DNA from: Limnohabitans sp.
GTDB lineage: Bacteria; Pseudomonadota; Gammaproteobacteria; Burkholderiales; Burkholderiaceae_C
DNA: 64,000 bases
Direction: 5' to 3'
Assembly: GCF_023910625.1 (NCBI RefSeq)
Contig: NZ_JAAVVW010000003.1
Span: 1-64,000 of the forward strand
Below are positions 17,372-25,632 of the stretch, one piece after another (the first letter of the stretch is position 1; every line of letters starts with the position of its first letter). The notes beneath the pieces were generated by a model. That model had not been told where the DNA came from. It saw only the letters and a list, made by a program, of their open reading frames with translations, and did not search any database. The position numbers were made by a program, and so were the translations under genes.

Positions 17372-17409
17372 TGCACTAAAATGGAGCAATAATGCACCAT
17401 TTTAGTGCT
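17372..17409 (+). promoter_or_regulatory. Two tandem NtrC-binding sites upstream of glnA
   Basis: TGCACTAAAATGGAGCA (17372-17388) and TGCACCATTTTAGTGCT (17393-17409) each match the NtrC site pattern TGCAC-N7-GTGCA with minor changes. Their centres are 21 bases apart, about two helical turns. Together they also form a 12-base perfect inverted repeat (17373-17384 and 17397-17408). They lie about 110-145 bases upstream of a sigma-54 promoter, the usual enhancer distance. Confidence 0.85.
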
Positions 17410-17517
17410 TCAACGGGGGTGGGTGGGCTGGTTGAGCCTTCAGAGCACAGCGCCAGATGGGCATGGCTTGGGGGCGTGGTGCACCCGAGCCGTTGGGGCG
17501 GGTGCCATGGGGCAAGT

Positions 17518-17533
17518 TGGCACAAAAACTGCA
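17518..17533 (+). promoter_or_regulatory. Sigma-54 promoter of glnA
   Basis: TGGCACAAAAACTGCA has the invariant GG and GC with correct spacing and only two deviations from TGGCACG-N4-TTGCA. The start site would be near 17545, giving a leader of about 35 bases before the glnA ATG at 17580. It fits activation by NtrC encoded downstream. Confidence 0.82.
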
Positions 17534-17579
17534 TGGTCAATGCGTACACTTTCCAACTTTTTATACCCAGGAGAATTTG

Positions 17580-18995
17580 ATGGCCAAGACCGTCGCAGAC
17601 GTGATGAAGATGGTGAAAGAAAACGAAGTCAAGTTCATTGATTTCCGCTTTACCGATACCCGTGGCAAATGGCAGCACATCACGGTGCCCGTGTCACAGT
17701 TTGACGAGAACAAGTTCGAGGACGGTCAAGCCTTTGACGGCTCCTCCATCGCCGGCTGGAAGGGCATCGAAGCGTCGGACATGTTGTTGATTCCGGATGC
17801 TGCCAGCGCCATCATTGACCCCTTTTTCGAAGAAGTCACCTTGGTCATGATCTGCGACGTGATCGAGCCCACCGATGGCAAGGCCTACGAGCGTGACCCA
17901 CGTTCGATCGCCAAGCGTGCTGAGACATACCTCAAGCAATCGGGCCTGGGCGACACCGCCTACTTCGGTCCTGAGCCAGAATTTTTCTTGTTCGACGAAG
18001 TGCGTTGGAGCACCGAGCCAAACAACACTTTTTACGCCATCGACGAAGCCGAAGCCCCATGGAACAGCGGCACCAAGATGGACGGCGGCAACAAAGGCCA
18101 CCGCAACCGCGTCAAGGGCGGTTACTTTCCCGTGCCGCCCGTTGACAGCACGCACGACATGCGCAGCGAAATGGCCCTGATCCTCGAATCCGTGGGCATC
18201 CCGGTCGAAGTGCACCACCACGAAGTGGCTGGCGCTGGCCAGTGCGAAATCGGCACCAAGTTCTCCACCTTGGTCGAGCGTGCTGACTGGACACTGCTGC
18301 AAAAGTACGTGATCCACAACGTGGCCAACGCTTACGGCAAAACCGCCACCTTCATGCCCAAACCCTATGCTGGCGACAACGGCTCCGGCATGCACGTTCA
18401 CCAGTCCATCTGGAAAGACGGCAAAAACCTGTTCGCAGGCAACGGCTACGCCGGTCTGTCCGAGTTTGCCCTGTATTACATCGGTGGCATCATCAAGCAC
18501 GCTCGTGCTCTGAACGCCATCACCAACCCTGGTACCAACAGCTACAAGCGCTTGGTGCCCCATTTCGAAGCCCCCGTGAAATTGGCCTATTCGGCCAAGA
18601 ACCGTTCCGCCTCGATCCGCATTCCTAACGTCGCATCAGACAAGGCCCGCCGCGTGGAAGCGCGCTTCCCCGATCCGCTGTGCAACCCCTATCTGGGTTT
18701 TGCTGCCCTGTTGATGGCAGGTCTGGACGGTATCGAGAACAAGATCCACCCGGGCGAAGCTGCGACCAAAGACCTGTACCACCTGCCCCCGGAGGAAGAC
18801 AAACTGGTGCCCACCGTTTGCTCCAGCCTGGATCAGGCACTCGAAGCCTTGAATGCTGACCGCGCTTTCCTGACCAAAGGCGGTGTGTTCACGGATGCAT
18901 GGATCGATTCGTACATCGAGCTGAAGATGCAAGAAGTCACGCGCAGCCGCGTCGAGGTGTCTCCGGTCGAGTACGACATGTACTACTCGTTGTAA
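17580..18995 (+). CDS. glnA: Glutamine synthetase type I
   Basis: 471 residues, the standard length for dodecameric GSI. It makes glutamine from glutamate, ammonia and ATP. I chose the ATG at 17580 (AGGAG 6 bases upstream, start [11 protein letters not shown]), not the earlier in-frame start inside the promoter. Visible signatures are [20 protein letters not shown] (metal-binding Glu), [33 protein letters not shown], and the adenylylation loop [10 protein letters not shown] with the Tyr modified by GlnE. It is expressed from a sigma-54 promoter under NtrC and ends at a strong terminator before the downstream ntrBC genes. Confidence 0.97.
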   Translation: MAKTVADVMKMVKENEVKFIDFRFTDTRGKWQHITVPVSQFDENKFEDGQAFDGSSIAGWKGIEASDMLLIPDAASAIIDPFFEEVTLVMICDVIEPTDGKAYERDPRSIAKRAETYLKQSGLGDTAYFGPEPEFFLFDEVRWSTEPNNTFYAIDEAEAPWNSGTKMDGGNKGHRNRVKGGYFPVPPVDSTHDMRSEMALILESVGIPVEVHHHEVAGAGQCEIGTKFSTLVERADWTLLQKYVIHNVANAYGKTATFMPKPYAGDNGSGMHVHQSIWKDGKNLFAGNGYAGLSEFALYYIGGIIKHARALNAITNPGTNSYKRLVPHFEAPVKLAYSAKNRSASIRIPNVASDKARRVEARFPDPLCNPYLGFAALLMAGLDGIENKIHPGEAATKDLYHLPPEEDKLVPTVCSSLDQALEALNADRAFLTKGGVFTDAWIDSYIELKMQEVTRSRVEVSPVEYDMYYSL

Positions 18996-19030
18996 AAAGG
19001 CATGTGCGGATTGCACGGTGCGTGCAATTC

Positions 19031-19060
19031 AAAAAGGACGGCCTTGGCCGTCCTTTTTTT
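19031..19060 (+). terminator. Intrinsic terminator after glnA
   Basis: AAGGACGGCC / GGCCGTCCTT stem with a 2-base loop (the flanking A and T runs extend it) followed by seven Ts. It is a strong rho-independent terminator 35 bases after the glnA stop, separating glnA from the ntrBC part of the locus. Confidence 0.92.
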
Positions 19061-19115
19061 CTGGTTCAATGTGGTTTTGGTTTTTTCCCTGGTCGATTTG
19101 CTACAAAGTCAAATC

Positions 19116-19670
19116 ATGGTCATGTTTCGATTGCTTACATACAGGCGTTTGTCATCCATCCTGGGGGGTGTGCTGTTCGGTGCAGGCATGAGCTGGGGTG
19201 TTGCTGCATGGTCCCAAGAGGTGATTTACCGCTGTGGCAACGAGTACACCAACGCCCCCAGAGACATCCAGCAATGCGAACGCATGGCCCCCCAGGCGGT
19301 GACGGTGATTTCCGGGACGCGGCCTGCAGCAATGCGTGCCGTCGCTCCTGCAGTCAGCCCGGGGCCTGAGTCGCGCACCACGTCGGAATCCCCGCGTGGG
19401 CAGAATCCGCAACAAATCGAGCGCGATCTGCAAGCCCGCACCATCGTGAGTCATGAGTTGGACAAGGCACGGCAGCAACTCAACTCGCTGGCGCAGGAGT
19501 ACAACAATGGGGAGCCGGTCAAGTGGGCCTCCGAGAGCCGTCACCACCAGAGATACCTGGACCGGGTGGCTTCGCTCAAGGCGGCGATTGAGCGCACACA
19601 GCGTGACATTGACAGTTTGCAACGTGAGCTTGACCGCCGCCCGGTGGTGGCCGGCGCACGAACACCATGA
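19116..19670 (+). CDS. Exported coiled-coil protein of the glnA-ntrB interval (DUF4124-like)
   Basis: 184 residues from the ATG at 19116 (another ATG two codons on is equally possible); earlier in-frame starts lie upstream of the terminator. It has a signal peptide (RRLSSILGGVLFGAG, ending near AWSQ) and a short domain IYRCGNEYTNAPRDIQQCERM with two Cys that may form a disulfide, like DUF4124 proteins. A charged C-terminal coiled coil follows (LDKARQQLNSLAQEYNN, then repeats of LKAAIERTQRDIDSLQREL). Its stop overlaps the ntrB ATG by 4 bases, so translation is coupled to nitrogen sensing genes. Function unknown. Confidence 0.72.
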   Translation: MVMFRLLTYRRLSSILGGVLFGAGMSWGVAAWSQEVIYRCGNEYTNAPRDIQQCERMAPQAVTVISGTRPAAMRAVAPAVSPGPESRTTSESPRGQNPQQIERDLQARTIVSHELDKARQQLNSLAQEYNNGEPVKWASESRHHQRYLDRVASLKAAIERTQRDIDSLQRELDRRPVVAGARTP

Positions 19671-20728
19671 ACCGATTGGCACGCTTTCAGGCCTTTGATT
19701 TATTGGCCACACCCGTAGCCGTGATGCAGGGGCAGGGGCGCATCCGCTTTGTCAATGCGGCCCTGGAAGATGCCCTGGGGCTGTCCCGGCGTTCGCTGCA
19801 CGATATGCATTTGCAGGACTATTTTGTCGATCCTCAACCCTTGATGACGGCCTTGGTTGGTGCCCGGTCCAATGAGTTTGCGGCTTTGCGCTATGAGGCG
19901 CAATTGCGTCGCCAGCACCACGAAGACCCCTTGCCTGTGCATGTCATCGTGGCCCCTTCAGATGAGCCTGACGAGGTGATTGTGGAGCTGTTGCCGCTCG
20001 AGCAGCAAACGCGCCAGGAGCGAGAGGAGCGCTTGTTGGACCAGGCGCTGGCCAACAAGGAGTTGATCCGCAACCTGGCGCACGAGATCAAGAATCCGCT
20101 GGGTGGCATCCGCGGCTCGGCCCAACTGCTGGAGATGGAACTGGAGAACAAGGACCTGACCGAATACACGCAGGTCATCATCCACGAGGCAGACCGTTTG
20201 CAAACCTTGGTAGATCGTCTGCTGGCACCCCATCGGCGGCCCCATGTGGTGGGTGATGTCAACATTCATGAAGTCTGTGAGCGGGTGCGCACCTTGATCC
20301 TGGCCGAGTTTCCGCGCGGCTTGAAAGTTGTGCGCGACTACGACATTTCCATTCCCGAGTTTCGTGGCGACCGCGAACAACTGATACAGGCGGTGCTCAA
20401 CATCGCGCACAACGCGGCTCAAGCTCTGCAAGAGCGGATTGCCACCGGGGATGCCTGGATCACCTTGCGTACCCGAATCTTGCGACAGGTCACTTTTGGC
20501 AAAAAGCGCTATCGCCTGGCATTGGAATTGCATGTGATGGACAACGGGCCTGGTGTTCCAGCCTCGATCAAGGACCGGATTTTTTTCCCGCTCATCTCGG
20601 GGCGCGAAGGGGGTTCCGGTTTGGGGCTGACTTTGGCACAGACCTTTGTGCAGCAGCACCACGGCATGATCGAATGTGACAGCGAGCCCGGTCGTACGGA
20701 TTTCAAGATTTTGATTCCGTTGCCTTGA
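19667..20728 (+). CDS. glnL: Nitrogen regulation sensor kinase NtrB
   Basis: 353 residues, cytosolic. A PAS domain comes first (FQAFDLLATPVAVMQGQGRI), then HisKA with NLAHEIKNPLGGIRGSAQLL (phosphorylated His) and HATPase with AVLNIAHNAAQAL, MDNGPGVP and GGSGLGLTLAQ. It has no transmembrane segment, as expected of NtrB, which is controlled by PII. It phosphorylates NtrC when nitrogen is short. Its ATG overlaps the previous gene by 4 bases and it precedes ntrC by 23 bases. Confidence 0.94.
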   Translation: MNRLARFQAFDLLATPVAVMQGQGRIRFVNAALEDALGLSRRSLHDMHLQDYFVDPQPLMTALVGARSNEFAALRYEAQLRRQHHEDPLPVHVIVAPSDEPDEVIVELLPLEQQTRQEREERLLDQALANKELIRNLAHEIKNPLGGIRGSAQLLEMELENKDLTEYTQVIIHEADRLQTLVDRLLAPHRRPHVVGDVNIHEVCERVRTLILAEFPRGLKVVRDYDISIPEFRGDREQLIQAVLNIAHNAAQALQERIATGDAWITLRTRILRQVTFGKKRYRLALELHVMDNGPGVPASIKDRIFFPLISGREGGSGLGLTLAQTFVQQHHGMIECDSEPGRTDFKILIPLP

Positions 20729-20751
20729 GACCCACAGAAAGCGCCCCGTTG

Positions 20752-22308
20752 ATGAAGCCGATCTGGATCGTAGATGATGACCAATCCATCCGCTTTGTGC
20801 TCGAAAAAGCACTGCTGCGAGAAGGCCTGCCCACCCGCAGCTTCACCAATCCGCGTGAGGTCATGAAAGCCCTGGAGTCAGAAAGCGAAGGCCCGCAGGT
20901 CCTGGTCAGTGACATTCGCATGCCCGGTGGCTCAGGCCTGGATTTATTGAGCGCCATCAAGCAGCGCATGCCTGGCTTGCCGGTCATCATCATGACCGCT
21001 TTTTCCGACTTGGACAGCGCTGTCTCGGCTTTTTCCAGCGGTGCATTCGAATACCTGCCCAAGCCGTTTGACTTGCCCAAGGCGGTCGAGCTGATCCGTC
21101 GCGCCGTGGGCGAGAGCCAGCGCGAAGACGTGGCCGAAGAGAAGATCGCCGATGCGCCGGAGATGTTGGGCCAGGCCCCGGCCATGCAGGACGTGTTTCG
21201 CGGCATCGGTCGCTTGGCACAAAGCCATGTGACGGTGCTGATCACGGGTGAGTCGGGTTCGGGCAAGGAGCTGGTGGCGCATGCGCTGCACAAACACTCG
21301 CCACGCGCCAACCAGCCCTTTGTGGCCATCAACACGGCCGCCATCCCGAAGGACTTGCTCGAGAGCGAACTCTTTGGCCATGAGCGTGGGGCCTTCACGG
21401 GGGCGCAAGCTTCGCGTCGCGGCCGCTTTGAACAGGCCGATGGCGGCACCTTGTTTCTGGACGAAATTGGCGACATGCCTTTTGATCTGCAGACGCGTTT
21501 GCTGCGCGTGCTCTCAGATGGCAACTTCTACCGCGTCGGCGGGCACAGCGCCGTCAAGGCCAATGTGCGCGTGATCGCCGCGACCCACCAGGACCTGGAG
21601 CAGCGCGTCAAGGAAGGCGTGTTCCGCGAAGACTTGTACCACCGCCTGAACGTGATTCGCCTGCGCCTGCCCGCCTTGCGTGAGCGGCGCGAAGACGTGC
21701 CTGTGCTGGCGCGTTACTTCTTGCAGCGCAGTGCTCAGCAGTTGGGCGTTGAGCCCAAACGCATGGACGATGCCGCGCTGGAGCGTCTGAGTCACTTCCA
21801 GTTTCCTGGCAATGTGCGTCAGCTGGAAAACATCTGCCACTGGCTCACGGTGATGGCTCCGACGCAGGTGATTGAAGTCAAGGACCTGCCGCCCGAAGTG
21901 TTGGTCCCATCAGCGTCAGCTTCGGCCGCGCCTGCCATGTTCACGGCCTTGTCTTCTGGCGTGGGGGGCGGCTTGGCCGACGCCCCACTGGGGCAGTTAG
22001 AGCCAGAACAGCTTGCCAGCCATGACCTCCCGTTGGACGCGTACAACTTGGTCACGCCTTTAGACGCCGCCGTGTTCAACCCTGGTGTCATGGGCTGGGA
22101 GCCCAGCTTGGAACAAGAGGCCCTGGCCTTGCTTAAATCAGGCCGCACCGATGTGTGGGACGCGCTCACCCGCCGTTTCGAAACCAGCCTGATTCAGGCG
22201 GCACTCGCCACCACGCGGGGCCGCCGCATCGAGGCGGCGCAAAAACTGGGCATCGGCCGCAACACCATCACCCGTAAAATCCAGGAGCTGGGCCTGGACG
22301 AAGCCTGA
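20752..22308 (+). CDS. glnG: Nitrogen regulation response regulator NtrC
   Basis: 518 residues from the ATG at 20752 (an in-frame TTG at 20725 overlaps the ntrB stop and is less likely). The receiver carries DDD at residues 8-10 and phospho-acceptor Asp54 in LVSDIRMPGG, the same number as in enteric NtrC. The AAA+ domain has Walker A GESGSGKE, the sigma-54 contact loop GAFTGA, Walker B GTLFLDEIGDM and FREDLYHRLNVI. A Fis HTH ends the protein (EAAQKLGIGRNTITRKIQELG). A linker of about 90 residues before the HTH is rich in Ala, Ser and Leu. It should bind the two sites upstream of glnA. Confidence 0.95.
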   Translation: MKPIWIVDDDQSIRFVLEKALLREGLPTRSFTNPREVMKALESESEGPQVLVSDIRMPGGSGLDLLSAIKQRMPGLPVIIMTAFSDLDSAVSAFSSGAFEYLPKPFDLPKAVELIRRAVGESQREDVAEEKIADAPEMLGQAPAMQDVFRGIGRLAQSHVTVLITGESGSGKELVAHALHKHSPRANQPFVAINTAAIPKDLLESELFGHERGAFTGAQASRRGRFEQADGGTLFLDEIGDMPFDLQTRLLRVLSDGNFYRVGGHSAVKANVRVIAATHQDLEQRVKEGVFREDLYHRLNVIRLRLPALRERREDVPVLARYFLQRSAQQLGVEPKRMDDAALERLSHFQFPGNVRQLENICHWLTVMAPTQVIEVKDLPPEVLVPSASASAAPAMFTALSSGVGGGLADAPLGQLEPEQLASHDLPLDAYNLVTPLDAAVFNPGVMGWEPSLEQEALALLKSGRTDVWDALTRRFETSLIQAALATTRGRRIEAAQKLGIGRNTITRKIQELGLDEA

Positions 22309-22387
22309 CGCACGCTGGCACCTATTGATCAGGCCCGATGAAGTTTGAATGGCCCATGTTGTTGTTGGCCATGCGGGTATCTTTGTC

Positions 22388-22421
22388 TTTGCAGGAGCCC
22401 ACAGGGGTGGGCTCCTGCAAA
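22388..22421. terminator. Long hairpin between ntrC and the convergent ferredoxin gene
   Basis: Perfect 15-base stem (22388-22402 with 22407-22421, arms TTTGCAGGAGCCCAC and its complement) with a 4-base loop. Its position between convergent genes suggests a shared bidirectional terminator, although no long T-run follows either arm. Confidence 0.75.
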
Positions 22422-22473
22422 ATAAGCTGTTCCGTGAACAGGGTTAACGACTTCAATGGGCCGGATCAACAGA

Positions 22474-22764
22474 TCAGGCAAAGGGATCTTGCAGCACCAC
22501 ATCGCTCAAGGGGCGTGCCACGCAGGGCAACACGCAGCCCTCGGCTTTTTCTTCAGATGTCAGGCCGGGCCATGCCATCTCGTAAACCACCTGCCCTGAA
22601 ACCAGCTGGCCAATGCAGGTGCGGCAAGTGCCTGATCGGCAGGAGCTGGGCCACTGCAGACCACCTTGCTCCATCGAGTCGAGCAAGCTCTGCGTTTTCC
22701 AGGCGTCAAAGCTGCCCCCTTCAGGGGCGATGCGAGCATTGAAAAACGGGATGTCGGTGTTCAT
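22474..22764 (-). CDS. Plant-type [2Fe-2S] ferredoxin
   Basis: 96 residues with the full cluster-binding set: CRSGTCRTC (Cys-x4-Cys-x2-Cys) followed after about 30 residues by the fourth Cys in EGCVLPCVARP. Small soluble electron carrier of the plant or oxygenase type; its redox partner is not encoded nearby. It converges on ntrC and lies 42 bases after the L,D-transpeptidase gene on the same strand. Confidence 0.9.
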   Translation of the reverse strand: MNTDIPFFNARIAPEGGSFDAWKTQSLLDSMEQGGLQWPSSCRSGTCRTCIGQLVSGQVVYEMAWPGLTSEEKAEGCVLPCVARPLSDVVLQDPFA

Positions 22765-22806
22765 GCGGGTTTGGCTATGTGACGTTCGGGCTCAAGCTGG
22801 GCGCGA

Positions 22807-24216
22807 TCAGGCGGGCCCCTGATACACCAGCCGCCATTGTCCATTTTCCTTTTGCCAATAAGTGCGCAAATAAGCGCCACCTTGGGGATGGGTCTGGTTG
22901 GGGTCTTTCAGCGTCACCACCATGGTGTTGTCCTGGTCTTTCCAGTTCAAAACAGACACCAACTCCAGCGGCTGGGCTTGGCTGTAACCCAAGGTGGTTT
23001 TGGCCAGTCGAGGCCAGACTTGCACCAAAGACATGCCGTCTTGTTCATAACGCAGACTGTAGTGAATTTTCAGGGCCTCGGGGTCGCGGCCATTGCGCGC
23101 TTGCAGCCATTGGTCCAGCGCGGGCTTAAAGGCGGCCCATGTCTGACCGGACTGGTCAGCGTTCACCCATTCGAGTTGGTCCGCAAGGATCACCGGGGTC
23201 ATGCGCAACTCGGGCATTTGCAGCAATCGCCTCATTTCGGGGTTGGAGAGCACGACGCAGCCATCGGTGGACTCCGGCGCTCTCGCGTACTGAGCACTGG
23301 GCGTGCCGTGCATCCAAATGCCCGAGCCAGTTTTTTTCCGCATCACATCCACTGCATGAGGGTAGTTCAGCGTTAAGGCCCCTGCGCCAAACAAATCGGG
23401 CAGGCCCTCGCCGGACAAATTGCGCTGAATGAAATAAATACCCAGTGGGGTTTTGCCATCGCCTTCTCTGTCTTTGCCCATCCCATTGATGCCCACCGAG
23501 ATGTAGCTTTCCTTGACCAGGTGCAGCTGCAATCGGCCATCGCTGCCACTGCGATTTTCAAACCAGTAGAGACGCGATTTGGAAGCGTCTACGGCCGCCA
23601 CATAAGCCTGCTGTGGGCTGAGAAAGGCCAGTGCTGAAGGGATTTTTCCCTGCAGGCTTTGCGCGCTGTCACGCTGAAGACGGCGTTTGGATTCCAAGAG
23701 CAGTCCGTCCAGGCGCTTGCGCAAAGAGGGCGCATTGTTGTCATCCGCAGCAGGCCAGACCACGGGGTTGGCCGAGCTGATGTTGAGCAAGTCGGCGTAA
23801 AGCAACTGACCAAGCTGGAAGTTGGGAAAGCGCTCGACCAGCATGCTGGCCGTCGCCAGGGCCTGGGCCCGTTCGCCCTCGCCCAATTGGGCGTAAATTT
23901 GCCGCACCGATTGCTCGGGGTCGGGTGCGTTGGGTGCTTGTGACACCTCGGCCGGTGGGTTGAAGGCCAGACGCCATTGCAGGGCTGGCGATGAAGTCAA
24001 GCCCAAGCTGAGGCTGACTTGGTTCCGGGCATTTTTTATGCGAGGCCCTTCGGTGTCAGTCCACCACCAGAGCCAGGCCACCAAAATCAGCATCACACCC
24101 AGCCAGCCTAGGCCCTTCCGTTGCCAGGGGTGGGGTTTGGGCATTGAGCCGGGAGCGGGCTTGACGCTGCTGCGGACCTGGGGATCGGAAGGCGGCAAGC
24201 CGCGTCTGGAACTCAA
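22807..24216 (-). CDS. L,D-transpeptidase (YkuD) with C-terminal NTF2-like domain
   Basis: 469 residues. One N-terminal membrane helix (LGWLGVMLILVAWLWWW) anchors the protein facing the periplasm, then comes a Pro/Ala-rich and helical region. The YkuD domain spans about 205-345, with the catalytic signature IWMHGTPSAQ followed by STDGCVVLS (His and Cys of HG-x(n)-S-x-GC). A C-terminal domain of about 110 residues ends AYLRTYWQKENGQWRLVYQ, like an NTF2/SnoaL-type fold. YkuD enzymes form 3-3 peptidoglycan or lipoprotein cross-links. The start is a TTG overlapping the upstream TPR gene stop; an ATG at 24144 is an alternative. Confidence 0.87.
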   Translation of the reverse strand: MSSRRGLPPSDPQVRSSVKPAPGSMPKPHPWQRKGLGWLGVMLILVAWLWWWTDTEGPRIKNARNQVSLSLGLTSSPALQWRLAFNPPAEVSQAPNAPDPEQSVRQIYAQLGEGERAQALATASMLVERFPNFQLGQLLYADLLNISSANPVVWPAADDNNAPSLRKRLDGLLLESKRRLQRDSAQSLQGKIPSALAFLSPQQAYVAAVDASKSRLYWFENRSGSDGRLQLHLVKESYISVGINGMGKDREGDGKTPLGIYFIQRNLSGEGLPDLFGAGALTLNYPHAVDVMRKKTGSGIWMHGTPSAQYARAPESTDGCVVLSNPEMRRLLQMPELRMTPVILADQLEWVNADQSGQTWAAFKPALDQWLQARNGRDPEALKIHYSLRYEQDGMSLVQVWPRLAKTTLGYSQAQPLELVSVLNWKDQDNTMVVTLKDPNQTHPQGGAYLRTYWQKENGQWRLVYQGPA

Positions 24217-25289
24217 TTTACCGACTCGCGCACGATCAGCCAGCGGTTACCTTGCCGCACCATGTCCAGGGTTTTGCGGCTGCTGACCTTCAAATGATCC
24301 GAGGTGTACAGCTGCTGGAAACGGACCGATGCCGTCTCGCCATTGCTGCTGATCTTCATGTCCCGCACCTGCACCGAGATTGATTTTTTGGACACGATGC
24401 GGATACGGCGGTCACTCTCCCATTGGGCACGCGTGACCTGGTTGGTGGGAGTGAAGTTGTGGGCATAAGCGGCGTAATAACGCGCCATCTCTTTGTCGCT
24501 CCAGGCTTTGGCCCAGTTTCGCACCGCTTTTTCGATGGCAGCGTGTTCTGCTTGTCGGGCGTTGGCTGAAGAGCTTGCTGCTGGGGGTGTGGCTGGCGCA
24601 GCAGCTGGAGTCGCTGCGATGACAGGTGCCGGGACTTGGCTGGCGGCTTGGCCCGGAGTCGGAGTCGAAGTCGGAGAAGCAGGTCGCGTGATCGAAGCCA
24701 CATTCTGGGCGGGGGGCTGGCCACGCAGATCGTTGCCCATGCTGCCCAGCAAAGTCAATTGGGGGGCGGTGCTCTTGGCTTTGGGGTCGACCTGCAGGGC
24801 CTTGGCATAGCTTTGTTTGGCCAGTTGGCTGTGTACATCCGACAGGTTGCGGTGGGCTGCTGCGTAGCTGGGGTGGGTTTGCAGGGCTTTCTCCAGAAAT
24901 ACTTTGGAGGCATCAAGCTGGCCTTTGGAGGCATAAAGCACACCCAGGTTGTTGTAGGCCTCGGATTGATCGGGATGCGTTTGGCTGATTTGCTTGAAGG
25001 TGTCGATGGCCTTGTCGATTTGACCTTGTTGGGCTTGAATCACGCCCTCCATGAAGCGCCATTGCACGGCCTGGGGGGCGTTCTTGCGTTCCTTTTGAAC
25101 CAGTTGGCGAGCTTGCTCAAGCTGCCCGCCCTGAATGGCTTTTTTGATGGCTTCTTCGGCGGTTGCAGGGCTTTGCGCCCACGCGGTCGAAGTCCACCCG
25201 AGCAGGCCCAAGGACAGGACCAGCGTGGCCAGGCAACAGGCATGGCGCAGGAGGGCCAAGCGCCTGGGCTCAAAGGGGAAAAGCAACAT
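24213..25289 (-). CDS. Exported TPR protein, partner of the L,D-transpeptidase
   Basis: 358 residues with a signal peptide (LATLVLSLGLLGWTSTAWAQ). About four TPR-like repeats follow (GQLEQARQLVQKERKN, GQIDKAIDTFKQISQTHPDQ, AYNNLGVLYASKGQLDAS, KALQTHPSYAAAHRN), then a Pro/Ala/Thr-rich linker and a C-terminal NTF2-like domain (WAKAWSDKEMARYYAAYAHN, ending RQGNRWLIVRES). The same kind of C-terminal domain ends the downstream transpeptidase, and the genes overlap by 4 bases, so the two proteins probably work together at the cell wall. The partnership is inference. Confidence 0.82.
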   Translation of the reverse strand: MLLFPFEPRRLALLRHACCLATLVLSLGLLGWTSTAWAQSPATAEEAIKKAIQGGQLEQARQLVQKERKNAPQAVQWRFMEGVIQAQQGQIDKAIDTFKQISQTHPDQSEAYNNLGVLYASKGQLDASKVFLEKALQTHPSYAAAHRNLSDVHSQLAKQSYAKALQVDPKAKSTAPQLTLLGSMGNDLRGQPPAQNVASITRPASPTSTPTPGQAASQVPAPVIAATPAAAPATPPAASSSANARQAEHAAIEKAVRNWAKAWSDKEMARYYAAYAHNFTPTNQVTRAQWESDRRIRIVSKKSISVQVRDMKISSNGETASVRFQQLYTSDHLKVSSRKTLDMVRQGNRWLIVRESVN

Positions 25290-25368
25290 GGACAGACAGA
25301 CTCAAAATCAAAGAAACCTATTTTATCGGGCGAATGCCCAGGGACCCAGTTGCCATCAACGTTTCGCT

Positions 25369-25632
25369 GAACTGGCCTTCAGCGATGCCAGCAGCCAATG
25401 GGTCATGCTCAGCGTCTCGCCGGTGATGGAGCTGTGGTTTCGCGACGCGGTGCAGGCCCTGGGCACCGCGCTGGTGCTGGCCCCGCTGAGGGCGCGCGCC
25501 ATGTGGCACACCCACAGCCTGCGCTGGCAGTTGCTGCGCGGCCTGTTCATGGTCTCATGCAGCTTGTTGGTTTTTTACTGCTTGCAGCGCATGCCGGTGG
25601 CCGAGTTCACCGCCACCGTCATGCTCACACCC
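25369..25632 (+). pseudogene. Internal fragment of a DMT/EamA family permease
   Basis: An in-frame stretch matches the first third of EamA-type drug/metabolite transporters: SDASSQWVMLSVSPVMELWF (helices 1-2), QLLRGLFMVSCSLLVFYCLQ, and MPVAEFTATVMLTPL (the common PLAEATAI-type motif). The start of the gene is missing and homology stops at the stop codon of the convergent rRNA pseudouridine synthase gene, so about two thirds of the protein is lost. It is a decayed remnant. Confidence 0.7.

Noticed and set aside
17478..17508. Third NtrC-like site (GCACCC ... GGGTGC) between the enhancer and the glnA promoter
   Set aside because: The half-sites are too far apart for the NtrC pattern; probably chance in GC-rich DNA.
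17694..18563. 289-codon minus-strand frame opposite glnA
   Set aside because: Shadow of glutamine synthetase; no motif and no promoter.
22388..22421. Insertion-sequence terminal repeat
   Set aside because: The 15-base perfect palindrome lies between convergent genes with no transposase or target duplication; a terminator explains it better.
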